From a virus: a stretch of DNA of 45,399 nucleotides. The notes beneath the pieces are model-generated. The model saw only the letters and a program-made list of their open reading frames with translations, ran no database searches and was not told the origin of the DNA. Made by a program: the position numbers and the translations under genes. Shown in pieces: positions 31,000-39,176 of this stretch. Numbering within the stretch: position 1 is the stretch's first letter; each line of letters starts with the position of its first letter. The stretch is taken from positions 1 to 45,399 of IMG/VR virus record IMGVR_UViG_3300033148_003863. One strand, given 5' to 3'.

Positions 31000-32217
31000 T
31001 TATGCGAAGTTTACATAACGCATGGAACGAAGATGCTGGAATTCCACCCCGGCTTCCGTCAACCACTGACCCTTAGTCTGGTCAGCGTCATTTGCCTGAA
31101 TGTTATCCTGCATAGATGTGTCACGTCCCGCAAGCGGACGATAACGAATCCCTGGAGGATTAATCATGAAGCACCCATTAGTGAACAGTGAATTCGTGTT
31201 CATCAATGGATGAGTCTTCATGAAAATCGAACCCTGAGGGAACGACCATTCGTGAAGTTTCATGCCAAAGGCTGTAATCACACCATTGTAATTGATACGA
31301 GTTTTAGCGTCCGCAGCCACAATCTTATTCAAACGGTTGAGGAAACCATTACCACACAGGGCCAAACGCTGATCACCTGATTCAGGAACATTGTAATCCC
31401 ACATACCTGTACAAGCATCCAACAAATCTTCTTCCGTTGCAGTCGTTGCCACTAACTGTTTGATGGTCGGAGAGTTCGTTGCATCATACGCATCCACAAG
31501 AAACTGATACAGACCACCAGTTGTACGCTTCGTGCCTGTTTCACTCTTATACCCAAACAACCAAGCCTGTTCCAACGCCACAGCATGATCAAAAGCCTTA
31601 CGTTTCTTATCATTCTTCTGCGGATCACCAGTACGGAAGCGGGTTGCCTTCGTGGTGTTAGTCAACTGATACGCAGTTTTAAAGATCTGCGTGTAGTTGT
31701 TCTTCTTCACCGGATTGCGACTTGCCGCATCTGGACTGGTTGTACCTTCATCGAAGGATGAACCGATCTTTAACAAATACGAATTTGTCACCAGACTAAT
31801 TGCAGTTGTTCCAGCTGCTCCACGAGTGATCGCCACCGTACCGATTGTAGTTGGAGTACTGGTTACTTCCACAATTTCAAAACCGAAAGTTGTAGTTTCA
31901 GCTACTTCCGCCAGAAGTAAATCACCCGCTACAAGATCAAGTGCAGTTGCGTCTTCAGTAGTAACCAATGCTACTGTCGTGATCGTAGTAGTGATTGTCG
32001 CACTAACCTTTATACGAATCGCCTTCTGTTCTTCTTCCCACCAAGCAAACTCCGGATCGTCCGTAGTTTCTTTTTTCATCTTACTCATCAGCGCCGTTAA
32101 AGGAGCTGAACCGTTTGGGTCACGCCAAAGTATTAACTCACGAAAATTCTTTGGACGCTCATCTGTACTGAAATCACCAGTACCACGCATACCTGCTACA
32201 CTATCTGCTAAAGCCAT
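31000..32217 (-). CDS. Major capsid protein, HK97-fold-like (405 aa)
   Basis: The opening 'FSTDERPKNFRELILWRDPNGSAPLTALM' with 'FAWWEEE' and the closing 'QHLRSMRYVNFA' are typical of phage major capsid proteins of the HK97-fold group. A threonine/alanine-rich beta insert at about 70-165 could be a surface domain. It follows the acidic scaffold gene, and GAGGT lies just ahead of the start. Downstream is a strong hairpin. Confidence 0.75.
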   Translation of the reverse strand: MALADSVAGMRGTGDFSTDERPKNFRELILWRDPNGSAPLTALMSKMKKETTDDPEFAWWEEEQKAIRIKVSATITTTITTVALVTTEDATALDLVAGDLLLAEVAETTTFGFEIVEVTSTPTTIGTVAITRGAAGTTAISLVTNSYLLKIGSSFDEGTTSPDAASRNPVKKNNYTQIFKTAYQLTNTTKATRFRTGDPQKNDKKRKAFDHAVALEQAWLFGYKSETGTKRTTGGLYQFLVDAYDATNSPTIKQLVATTATEEDLLDACTGMWDYNVPESGDQRLALCGNGFLNRLNKIVAADAKTRINYNGVITAFGMKLHEWSFPQGSIFMKTHPLMNTNSLFTNGCFMINPPGIRYRPLAGRDTSMQDNIQANDADQTKGQWLTEAGVEFQHLRSMRYVNFA

Positions 32218-32234
32218 TTCTATTACCTCTCAAA

Positions 32235-33188
32235 TTAGTTTTGATCTTCATCCAGAAATTCTTCCGACAGTGACTCAAACTGATTCATCTTTCGCGGGGT
32301 AGTGGGTGGTGTAATTGCTGCAGGTGTCGCCGGTGTTACAGGAGGTATTACATCTCCCGCCGGTGCATCAACAATATCTTGAAAAGGGATACCAAGCGCC
32401 ATTAACACTTGCGCTCCCACTTCCGCAATATATTGATCCTTTGTAGCATTCGGGTTAACTTGACGGTATACAGCTCCAACACGATCAACCATTGCTTTAT
32501 GATCGTTATTGCCTGCATCAAGTTTACCATTCCACTTCCCATAAAAAGCATTATCAGCTTGGCGAACAGCTTCCTGTGACAGAATCGTTTGCTGGATCAT
32601 TCCAGGTATGGCGCCCATAATACCTTGCGTCACATTTTCAAACACATCCATATACAGTCGACTAGCCATTTTCGGTAGAACTTTTTCTGGTTCGGTTGTC
32701 ATAAGTTGAACATCTTCTTCAGACAGGGCGTACCTTTCCTGAATTTCTGTTGCAGCATCTGCACGCATTTTAGCGTAATCAACGGGCTCAGCCGGCGTTT
32801 CCGCTGGCGACTCCTCGGGTTGCTGTACAGCAGTAGGCGGTTCTTCTACTGGTGGCGTCTGTTCGGGTGTAGCAGGTTCAGCTGGTGTTTCCGTTTCTGC
32901 GGTAGGGGTCTCCACGGCAGGAGTTTCTGTTGGCGCTGTGGCCGGAGTCTCCTGGGGTGTTTCCTCTGCTGTAGTTTCAGTCTCACTAACTGGTGTTTTT
33001 TCCTCGACAGTATCACCTAGATCAGTATCACCAGATTCATCCGTTTCATCGAACAATTCCTGATCAACATCACCAAAGTCTGTTGAATCATCAGAAGAAT
33101 CGGTAGTAACCGACTCCTCAATGACAGGCTTAGTTTCTTCTACTTCTCCCTCAGTATCAAGGGGCGTTTCTGTTGCTGTTTGATTCAT
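32235..33188 (-). CDS. Scaffolding protein (317 aa)
   Basis: A highly acidic N-terminus (about 1-70) and a long Pro/Glu/Thr-rich stretch (about 65-150) precede a helical C-terminal half (YAKMRADAATEIQERYAL onward). This composition, the size and the place between portal and major capsid genes are those of a phage scaffolding protein. It overlaps the preceding gene by 32 bases. The low-complexity part may vary between relatives. Confidence 0.75.
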   Translation of the reverse strand: MNQTATETPLDTEGEVEETKPVIEESVTTDSSDDSTDFGDVDQELFDETDESGDTDLGDTVEEKTPVSETETTAEETPQETPATAPTETPAVETPTAETETPAEPATPEQTPPVEEPPTAVQQPEESPAETPAEPVDYAKMRADAATEIQERYALSEEDVQLMTTEPEKVLPKMASRLYMDVFENVTQGIMGAIPGMIQQTILSQEAVRQADNAFYGKWNGKLDAGNNDHKAMVDRVGAVYRQVNPNATKDQYIAEVGAQVLMALGIPFQDIVDAPAGDVIPPVTPATPAAITPPTTPRKMNQFESLSEEFLDEDQN

Positions 33189-33507
33189 TATCTTTTACCT
33201 CATTATCATCAGATTTCGCCGCTTTCTGCTGTCGCTGCTCTTTCACAATATCATTACTTAGTGCATCAATAGCATTTTGTGGCATATTTTGAAAGAGTTT
33301 AATACCGGCAATTTCACCTTTACTAAACTCCTGTTCATAGATCGCTGCAGTTTCGTGCAAAGGCCTTAATATGATACTATTAGTCCTAGTACCAATCTGC
33401 CCCTCAGCGATCCCCATTAACACTTGCCAACCACGACCTTCAAGCATGGTCTGAAGTGCATTCCGATCATTTACTGCCCGATCAAGGCTTATCTTTTCGT
33501 CTTCCAT
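33157..33507 (-). CDS. Small structural-region protein (116 aa)
   Basis: Helical: 'ISLDRAVNDRNALQTMLEGRGWQVLMGIAE' (about 6-34) and a polar, asparagine-rich tail. It overlaps the scaffold start by 32 bases and shares a base with the portal stop. Possibly a head-assembly accessory protein. Function unknown. Confidence 0.6.
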   Translation of the reverse strand: MEDEKISLDRAVNDRNALQTMLEGRGWQVLMGIAEGQIGTRTNSIILRPLHETAAIYEQEFSKGEIAGIKLFQNMPQNAIDALSNDIVKEQRQQKAAKSDDNEVKDNESNSNRNAP

Positions 33508-35414
33508 TAGCCCGTACTACTCACATTTGGTATCTGTGCTGGAGCAGAACCCCCAGGTTGGTTTGCCGGTACAAGGTTACCAGATGCCGCACCCGCTGCA
33601 ATCTGTTCCGGACTCTGCGCTTGTATCTTAAATTGATCAAAATTCTTAGCCCCTGCAAGTTTCGCAACATAAGAGAAAACCCGTCCCATATCAAAGGTGG
33701 CCTGGATATTCGGAAAACGCTGTAAATCAGCAAATATTTGCCGCCACAGATTCGCCTGCGCAAAACGGTCAACAGGTAATGTCCCATCCACCGGGATAAA
33801 ATCGTAAAAGCCTGCAATTGTCTCCGGAGTCACTTCCACGAAAGGATTACCACTCCCAGACAAATCTCCAACAATCCGGTACTGCTGTTCTTGATCATAA
33901 TACTGCTGTGTATTCTGTAACATCATTTGACTAAGATCAGTGAAGCCCATAGCAGAATAGTATTCACTCGAAGTCTTCAAACGGTTCGCGCCAAAAGAAG
34001 AAGACTGTCGTACTTCCGTAGCAGTCTTTCTCCCCCCAGCGTTTACCATTCCCATCAGATTATCATTAACACCAGTAACCTGCTGAATCATACGTTCCAT
34101 TAATTGCATATCTTTCATATGATTTCCAGTCACATCCGCTACAGGCATCTGATGAATCATTGTCTGAGGGTCTTGTCCGTACCCTTGCGGTTTTACACGA
34201 GCAATAAAGCCTGGATCAGGATCATTCAGATCATTCATCGAAATCCGGCTTGGATCAGCAATAAACTGATTGTTCATCGTCTGTCTAACATTATACATAT
34301 GGCTGTTCACTAACCAAGTCATAACATCATTAACAGGCTTCGCAATCTCTAACAGTGACCGATTCGTTAGTGCGTACGCTTCTGGCTCATATTCCAAGAT
34401 CGCAAACGGAAATTGATCATGCACTGCACCAAAGGGGCGAGCACCAATTATTACCTTTTCATTTGCTACTGTAAATATCCATTTTTCCGGGTACTCCGAA
34501 GTTCCCAGTTCCCAATCTTTTGGTATCAGTTCAATAGTTATTTCCAAAAGATCTTGTTTACTAACATCTGTCACATCATGGGTAGTAGATGTTTCAGTTA
34601 AATCAGGCCAATTAATCTGACCGGAACCTAGTTGCTCATCCCGATTCTGTGCAAGTTCATTCAGTTTCTTAACAACATCAACATTGAAATATGACCCGTC
34701 CTGTTGCCGTTTAACAATAGTATTCCAACCTACAGGTGTTGTACGCCCACAGAATTCGCCCGATTGAAACTGTGATAGTGGCACTGACGTATCTGGAAAA
34801 AAGTTTCGCGGACTAACATTGTATATTTTATTCCCTTGATACCCAGGTATCCGACGAACTTCTTTCACTTTCCGTGTTTTGCCTGCAATTGCAAAGCCAG
34901 CAAACGTAATAGGCTTCTCAATGATTTCTGAAATCGTCCGTACTTCTTCTTCCCAGTAATTTCCCACGACACCAAAGCCATATTTACCTGGATCAAGAAG
35001 CCAAGCAAACATTGGCACTAACATCTTACCAAGACCTACCTGATAATCAATAAGAGCCTCAACGGCCTGAACCCGATTCTGAGGTTCACCGTGTCGTCCT
35101 TGATATTGATAAACAGGATTCCGTGACAGAAATACTGATACCCAATAAGTATGTGCAGTCATTAACTGTGCATAAGCATATGGGACTACTATAGTCGTAT
35201 AATGAGGAACACCATCCTGTTCCCTTTCATTCCGTCGTAGACGGTCAATTTCCCTTTCCGGCATATAAGCTAAAAATTCATCTTCCCGCTTCCTGAAATC
35301 ATCATATTTCTCTTCCATAACACTACGAGACTTATGAAAACGGGCTAAGATTGCCTCCAACACTTTCGTATGTTTTGCTGTACCGTATCTAATCTTAAAA
35401 GCTAAACCGGGCAT
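33507..35414 (-). CDS. Portal protein (635 aa)
   Basis: Long helical N-terminal arm (KYDDFRKREDEFLAYMPEREIDRLRR), then 'IVVPYAYAQLMTAHTYWVSVFL' and 'VEALIDYQVGLGKMLVPMFAWLLDPGKYG', characteristic of podophage portals. 'GGRKTATEVRQSSSFGANRLKTSS' (about 465-490) is the crown/stem-side segment common to such portals. It lies between terL and the scaffold, as expected. Its length suits a dodecameric portal. Confidence 0.8.
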   Translation of the reverse strand: MPGLAFKIRYGTAKHTKVLEAILARFHKSRSVMEEKYDDFRKREDEFLAYMPEREIDRLRRNEREQDGVPHYTTIVVPYAYAQLMTAHTYWVSVFLSRNPVYQYQGRHGEPQNRVQAVEALIDYQVGLGKMLVPMFAWLLDPGKYGFGVVGNYWEEEVRTISEIIEKPITFAGFAIAGKTRKVKEVRRIPGYQGNKIYNVSPRNFFPDTSVPLSQFQSGEFCGRTTPVGWNTIVKRQQDGSYFNVDVVKKLNELAQNRDEQLGSGQINWPDLTETSTTHDVTDVSKQDLLEITIELIPKDWELGTSEYPEKWIFTVANEKVIIGARPFGAVHDQFPFAILEYEPEAYALTNRSLLEIAKPVNDVMTWLVNSHMYNVRQTMNNQFIADPSRISMNDLNDPDPGFIARVKPQGYGQDPQTMIHQMPVADVTGNHMKDMQLMERMIQQVTGVNDNLMGMVNAGGRKTATEVRQSSSFGANRLKTSSEYYSAMGFTDLSQMMLQNTQQYYDQEQQYRIVGDLSGSGNPFVEVTPETIAGFYDFIPVDGTLPVDRFAQANLWRQIFADLQRFPNIQATFDMGRVFSYVAKLAGAKNFDQFKIQAQSPEQIAAGAASGNLVPANQPGGSAPAQIPNVSSTG

Positions 35415-36916
35415 TAAGGTGCTCCTCTACTTTGGGTTAATGCTGGAAGATCGTCTACAATCTCTTCAAACTCAACATCACCAATAAAACCAATATCGTC
35501 TAACAGTTTATTTGCAATAGCTCCACAATCCAGTTCATCATCATGATTTATGTCAGGGTAAGCATCCCACTGTTCAATGAAAGGGGAGGCAGTAGCCGGA
35601 ACTGATACAGCATGATTTGAACCAAGGTCACTAAAGGCCTGTTCAATCCGTACTCGTTTATTCCGCCTGTCATCCACTGGAAGTATAGTAAAATAAGTTT
35701 TCCTTTCCCGTTGTGCTTTTTCAAGTATCCACAATAATGTTCGCTGATAGGCAACGGCCTCGACACCGATCTTAAAGGGTCGCCATTTAAGACCAAGGCG
35801 AAATACCTCTGCAATAGTCCACTCAGGGTCGTGTCCCCGATTTGCTGTCCTTTCACAAAGGTACCTCATCGCCTTCCCACCAACTACAATATGCTTCCAG
35901 ACCTGGATCACCTCCCAATCTTTGTCGACTAAACCTTTTCTTAGTGACGCTTCCGACGGAGGAGGAACAGGATCAATAGCCATAACATTTATCCCCCCTT
36001 TAGGTATCATAACCTCATCATGGTATTCTAACCACTCGTGTCGAAAGGATGCAGTTTCATCACTTACAATCAAACACTCCATTTCCCTTAACCATAGGGA
36101 AGTCTGATTGCGAGCTATATGTGCTTTTTTATCTTCCATCAGTTGTTCTGTTGTCCAGCGTTCAGGCCAGCGAGATTCTCCTTCGTGGTCGAAACAGCCG
36201 AAACGCAAACTAACCCACTGGGGGTCACGCAAACAGGATTCCACCAGATCCTCACTATTCAATGGAGTCTGTAACAGTACCATTTTTGCGTCAGGACATT
36301 CACTAATTGGAGCCAATGACTTTGCGAGCGCGCCAAAGAACAGATCGGAAATCTTTTTTCTTTGTTCCGGTGTACCAGTATTCTGTTCATCACAGGGATC
36401 ATCAACCACAATAAGATCGGGACGATAGTCCTCAATGTTAATACCACGAGTCTGACCAGTAATACCGAGGGCAATGATGCGTATCTTAGACCCGTCAGCT
36501 TCATTAATTATCTCAAGTTCTTCTGCGCTTTCCTTTGCCCCGATCTTAAGTCCGAACACAGTACTCCAAGTCGGGTTAGTCATGATTGCCCGCTTGACCC
36601 ACTCAACAGAACGAACCGCATGACCTTGAGTAGCACTAACAAAAAGAATGGTTCGTGACATACCATAAGCTATGCGTCGGCTGGTAAACGCTCTCAGTAA
36701 TGTGGTCTTAGCACCCCCACGGAAGACTTCGATAGCCACGAACCTGTTATCACGATCATTTAAAGCTGTCCAAATATCTACATGAAACTCAGGTGAAACC
36801 TGACGGAAAGCACGCGGGAAGAAGAAACGAGTGTAAAAGCGAGGATCGACAGCACCAAGCTGCACTGCCTCATTCGCCCGAAGTTCTTGTCCTACCGCTT
36901 CCGATACACTATTCAT
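35414..36916 (-). CDS. terL: Terminase large subunit (500 aa)
   Basis: DNA-packaging motor. The ATPase domain has the deviant Walker A FRGGAKTT (about 65-72), Walker B DLIVVDDP (about 167-174) and coupling motif LLQTPLN (about 214-220). The RNase H-like nuclease has VMAIDPVPP (D315), VEAVAY (E386) and DDELDCGA (D460/D463). The lengths and order are normal. It shares a base with portal and with the nuclease gene ahead. It cuts and packages concatemeric DNA into the prohead through the portal. Confidence 0.9.
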   Translation of the reverse strand: MNSVSEAVGQELRANEAVQLGAVDPRFYTRFFFPRAFRQVSPEFHVDIWTALNDRDNRFVAIEVFRGGAKTTLLRAFTSRRIAYGMSRTILFVSATQGHAVRSVEWVKRAIMTNPTWSTVFGLKIGAKESAEELEIINEADGSKIRIIALGITGQTRGINIEDYRPDLIVVDDPCDEQNTGTPEQRKKISDLFFGALAKSLAPISECPDAKMVLLQTPLNSEDLVESCLRDPQWVSLRFGCFDHEGESRWPERWTTEQLMEDKKAHIARNQTSLWLREMECLIVSDETASFRHEWLEYHDEVMIPKGGINVMAIDPVPPPSEASLRKGLVDKDWEVIQVWKHIVVGGKAMRYLCERTANRGHDPEWTIAEVFRLGLKWRPFKIGVEAVAYQRTLLWILEKAQRERKTYFTILPVDDRRNKRVRIEQAFSDLGSNHAVSVPATASPFIEQWDAYPDINHDDELDCGAIANKLLDDIGFIGDVEFEEIVDDLPALTQSRGAP

Positions 36917-37404
36917 CAGGGTTTCCAGATATGCACATGAAGTACGCCGGCCTTACTCCGCGACAGTTCTGAAAGGAGCTGAACTGTTTCCGGGAATTGG
37001 ATAGCGCAATCATACCACTTAACCACCTCACATAACGAGTACGACCATCCTTCACCAAAGACCTCACGGACAACAGACAGGTATCGCTGTAATTGATACC
37101 AAGCATCAATGGTGTGCTGGTATTTGATCTCGATGATAGTAATTCGTCCCGTATCGAAGTCAATAAATAATGCGTCGGGTTGACACCAGCGCATCTTACC
37201 TTCGCTGTGTTCAACGTATTGAAACCAAGGGGAGCAGAGATAGGCTTCCCGATACAAGGCACTGAAATGTTCATGAACTTTCTTTTCGTATTTCAGCCCC
37301 ATTGCCCTGCGACCGCGTCGGCGAGGTGAGTTCGCGGCGAAGGCTGGTGACGTGTTTGCTAATCGTGCCCATTTTAGGTCTTCAATCAGTTTCCGTTTCT
37401 GCAT
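36916..37404 (-). CDS. PD-(D/E)XK nuclease (VRR/holliday-junction-like) between terS and terL (162 aa)
   Basis: Basic N-terminus (RRRGRRAMG), then KYEKKVHEHF, CQPDALFIDFDTGRITIIEIKYQH (about 74-97) with D77 and E92-x-K94, the core of the PD-(D/E)XK fold. It resembles phage-encoded junction resolvase or VRR-type nucleases. Its place between terminase subunits suggests resolving DNA branches or assisting cleavage during packaging. It overlaps terS by 23 bases and ends one base into terL. Confidence 0.75.
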   Translation of the reverse strand: MQKRKLIEDLKWARLANTSPAFAANSPRRRGRRAMGLKYEKKVHEHFSALYREAYLCSPWFQYVEHSEGKMRWCQPDALFIDFDTGRITIIEIKYQHTIDAWYQLQRYLSVVREVFGEGWSYSLCEVVKWYDCAIQFPETVQLLSELSRSKAGVLHVHIWKP

Positions 37405-37942
37405 CTAATATTTCCGACACAGGTTCACTATCACTATTAGTATCAGTATTCTCCCCAAGGGGTACAACGAGGGCGTCTAGGGCAGGAGGAGCATTCATCA
37501 TCTCCCGTGCTGCCGCTAGTGTACCCGCGTCCGTTTGATGAAAGTGATTAATCTGTGTATTATTAACGGGAGAAGCTGCTGTTTTACCTTCATTCCGCGA
37601 GGGAGCATATCCGAGACGATGCAAAACCTTGTCTGCTACGTCAAGTACAAACTTACCATCAGTGGCATACGGTAACTGTTCCGATAGTTTTTCCACGGCC
37701 TGATCTGCTACGGCCACCATTTTCTGTCGCAATGTTAGGGCGGTGGCATTAAAGCACTCATCCTGCCTTTCCGCTAAGCGTAACTGAAACACATCACTAT
37801 TAATGATAGTGGATAGCCAGGGAATGGTCATATCAAAGTGCATTGAAAGTTCCCGTAGCCGCATCGTCGGGTTCGCTATCATATAGTCCAACAGTAAATC
37901 ATGCCGGTGACTGATCTTTGCGATTTGAGCTGATTGTGCCAT
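37382..37942 (-). CDS. terS: Terminase small subunit (186 aa)
   Basis: The N-terminus contains a helix-turn-helix (MRLRELSMHFDMTIPWLSTIINSDVF, about 27-52), followed by a coiled-coil region (about 60-105) and a disordered acidic tail (TDTNSDSEPVSE), the normal layout of TerS. It recognises the packaging site. No Shine-Dalgarno is visible before ATG 37942, and a possible promoter ends only about ten bases upstream, so the mRNA could be leaderless. First gene of the leftward unit. Confidence 0.8.
   Translation of the reverse strand: MAQSAQIAKISHRHDLLLDYMIANPTMRLRELSMHFDMTIPWLSTIINSDVFQLRLAERQDECFNATALTLRQKMVAVADQAVEKLSEQLPYATDGKFVLDVADKVLHRLGYAPSRNEGKTAASPVNNTQINHFHQTDAGTLAAAREMMNAPPALDALVVPLGENTDTNSDSEPVSEILDAETETD
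37796..37810. repeat. 15-bp inverted repeat copy inside terS
   Basis: ACTAT-TAATG-ATAGT is a five-base inverted repeat that occurs here in the terS coding region and again, identical, at 38050-38064 within the copy E element. The sites are 254 bases apart. Confidence 0.55.
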
Positions 37943-37953
37943 ATTGGGAAGGG

Positions 37954-37982
37954 ACTATAAAGGAAAGGGGTACGGGATGCAA
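37954..37982 (-). promoter_or_regulatory. Possible leftward promoter for terS
   Basis: Read on the minus strand: TTGCAT (37982-37977), a 17-base spacer, then TATAGT (37959-37954). The -35 box is poor, the -10 box good. The start site would be about five bases before the terS ATG, which fits the absence of a Shine-Dalgarno. Low confidence. Confidence 0.35.
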
Positions 37983-38018
37983 CGGGGGGCGGCGGAAACA
38001 TCCTGAAACGGCGGCAGT

Positions 38019-38046
38019 GGGTGAGGCGGGTTACGGGGTGTCTGGG
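38019..38046 (+). other. Potential G-quadruplex motif
   Basis: Four G runs on the plus strand (38019-38021, 38028-38030, 38035-38038, 38044-38046) are separated by loops of six, four and five bases, which meets the usual G3+N1-7 rule. Further G runs lie at 37967-37989. The 29-bp element copy E starts in the last G run. Confidence 0.55.
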
Positions 38047-38072
38047 CGTACTATTAATGATAGTCCGATCGG
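38044..38072. repeat. 29-bp quasi-palindromic element, copy E (inverted orientation)
   Basis: Begins GGGCG and ends CGG; read on the plus strand it equals the reverse complement of copies A, B and C at 22 of 29 positions each. Its centre is the inverted repeat ACTAT-TAATG-ATAGT. Confidence 0.65.
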
Positions 38073-38257
38073 ATAATTCAAAAACCGGCCTACTTATCCA
38101 GGTTGACACTGAGACGGAGACGCTCAAGGTGGCGGGGGGGTCGGCCACTACGGTTTCGGTTTTCGTGCCGGGGTTTCGTTTGCGTAGCGTGCAGGTGGCG
38201 TTCCGTTCCGGTTAACAAATAAACCTAGGAATCATTTACATTTAATGCAATTCGGAC

Positions 38258-38285
38258 TTGACATTTCCCGCCGGTTGTGTATAAT
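38258..38285 (+). promoter_or_regulatory. Strong sigma70-type promoter for the first early gene
   Basis: TTGACA (38258-38263), a 16-base spacer and TATAAT (38280-38285): both boxes are perfect. The spacer contains CGGTTGTG, very similar to the promoter at 40688. It drives the gene at 38353. Confidence 0.8.
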
Positions 38286-38338
38286 TAAATCAGGTATTCG
38301 GATTGGCCGATTACCATTATTAATATGAGGAAACCATC

Positions 38339-38356
38339 ATGGTTAAGATTCAATGA
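38339..38356 (+). other. Five-codon leader ORF ahead of the gene at 38353
   Basis: ATG 38339 has the best ribosome site (GAGGAAA about seven bases upstream), but this frame ends after five codons at TGA 38354-38356, which overlaps the ATG 38353 of the next gene. The following protein lacks the first 35 residues of its paralogue at 40000. This is a translation-coupling leader or the remnant of a deletion with restart. Confidence 0.55.
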
Positions 38357-38739
38357 TACGTCGGCTGGCATTACATGGCCTATCGCAAAAGGCCGGTGAT
38401 TCATACGCCAGCGCGAATGATAAAGGCTGGACAATTGACGATTGCCGGGATAATGTCGCAGATGTTTTCGACCACCTCCGGAACGGTATCTGGTCGACTG
38501 GCGGGGATCGCAGCGGTAATGCGATTATTGTTGAAGCGTTATCCCGATTAACTGGGAACGATACCGAGGCCTGTCGTGAAGTGTATCAGACCATGACAGA
38601 AGATGAACAGAAGGACTTGGCGAAGCGTCCGGATGTGAAGGCAATGGTCGCACAGATTAAGGCTGAAAGGGCACAGGCGCGGGCAGATGGTATGACCGGC
38701 AGTGACGATAGCAGTGATCTGATGGGGTTATTCGGATAG
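38353..38739 (+). CDS. Conserved phage protein, N-terminally truncated paralogue (128 aa)
   Basis: Begins 'IRRLALHGLSQKAGDSYA', identical in pattern to residues 36-53 of the protein at 40000-40488, and shares the later 'EALSRLTGND', 'EDEQKDLAKRPDVKAMVAQIKAER' blocks. The first 35 residues of the family, beta-rich in the paralogue, are missing here. It is a common phage family whose function I do not know; lysine/alanine-rich ends suggest binding to nucleic acid or protein. It is driven by the best promoter in the window and followed by a terminator, so it is probably made in high amounts early. Confidence 0.75.
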   Translation: MIRRLALHGLSQKAGDSYASANDKGWTIDDCRDNVADVFDHLRNGIWSTGGDRSGNAIIVEALSRLTGNDTEACREVYQTMTEDEQKDLAKRPDVKAMVAQIKAERAQARADGMTGSDDSSDLMGLFG

Positions 38740-38771
38740 GATGTATGACGGGCAAGGATGCCCATTTACTG

Positions 38772-38798
38772 TCCCGGTCGTAATGGCCGGGATTTTTT
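38772..38798 (+). terminator. Rho-independent terminator after the first early gene
   Basis: TCCCGG (38772-38777) pairs with CCGGGA (38787-38792) over a nine-base loop, followed directly by TTTTTT (38793-38798). Confidence 0.75.
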
Positions 38799-38800
38799 AC

Positions 38801-38827
38801 AACCACTATCAGTAATCACAACCGCCC
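38801..38827. repeat. Diverged copy D of the 29-bp element
   Basis: On the minus strand it reads GGGCGG, then ATTACTGATAGT, matching copy E except for two extra bases in the left part. Like copy C it lies just after a terminator that follows one of the paralogous genes. Confidence 0.4.
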
Positions 38828-38908
38828 AGGTTTCCATAACAGTAACTGTAAGCGAAACGGTTATGATAGGTGGAACAACCGACGGAAATTGAGTAGCGAG
38901 TATTATCC

Positions 38909-38926
38909 CTCATTATTCTCATTATT
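38909..38926 (+). repeat. Tandem 9-bp direct repeat CTCATTATT
   Basis: Two contiguous identical copies of CTCATTATT inside the left outer-to-inner arm interval, AT-rich. Confidence 0.6.
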
Positions 38927-38978
38927 GTAATTTGTTAGTTCGCGTTTTGACACACCCCCATGCTTCCCTTCGTAAGCG

Positions 38979-39004
38979 TTTTTTTTTTTTTTTTTTTTTT
39001 TTTT
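38979..39004 (+). repeat. 26-base T homopolymer
   Basis: An unbroken run of 26 T (26 A on the minus strand) in an otherwise mixed sequence, between the inner arms of the inverted repeat. The length is unusual for a phage of this size. The count may be imprecise in the assembly. Confidence 0.7.
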
Positions 39005-39147
39005 ACTAAGGTATAAGCTGGACACTCACCGGGGATGGAAGGGTCATTCCGCAAATTAACAAACTACAAATACTAGACAAATCAGGGCATATACGGGATT
39101 ATCCGGGGCAATACGTCATATCCGGTAATATACTCGCTACCCCCCTC

Positions 39148-39176
39148 TTGACTTCACGTTCGGTCTATGTTACCGT
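39148..39176 (+). promoter_or_regulatory. Putative sigma70-type promoter
   Basis: TTGACT (39148-39153), 17-base spacer ending TATGT, then TACCGT (39171-39176). The -10 box is weak, but the spacer keeps the CGGT and TRTGT words of the promoters at 38258 and 40688. Confidence 0.5.

Larger units (their letters stand above)
37943..38257. other. GC-rich divergent intergenic region, candidate packaging site
   Basis: No convincing gene. A weak 64-codon frame (38021-38215) lacks a ribosome site. Composition is visibly richer in G than the flanking coding DNA, with several G runs, a potential G-quadruplex (38019-38046), the copy E 29-bp element (38044-38072) and, in the first 40 bases, a possible leftward promoter. 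Its position next to terS makes a cos or pac site plausible. Confidence 0.55.
38893..39140. repeat. Nested inverted repeats flanking the T tract
   Basis: Outer arms: GTAGCGAGTAT (38893-38903) and its perfect reverse complement at 39130-39140, 11 of 11. Inner arms: GTAATTTGTTAG (38927-38938) and TTAACAAACTAC (39055-39066), 10 of 12 as reverse complements. The 26-T tract lies between the inner arms. Confidence 0.6.

Noticed and set aside
38021-38215. 64-codon plus-strand reading frame in the divergent spacer
   Set aside because: It starts at GTG with no Shine-Dalgarno, lies upstream of the mapped promoter, and its composition follows the G-rich spacer. Better explained as a by-product of base composition.
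38741-38815. Short frame of 24 codons after the first early gene
   Set aside because: It runs through the terminator stem and T run and has no good ribosome site.
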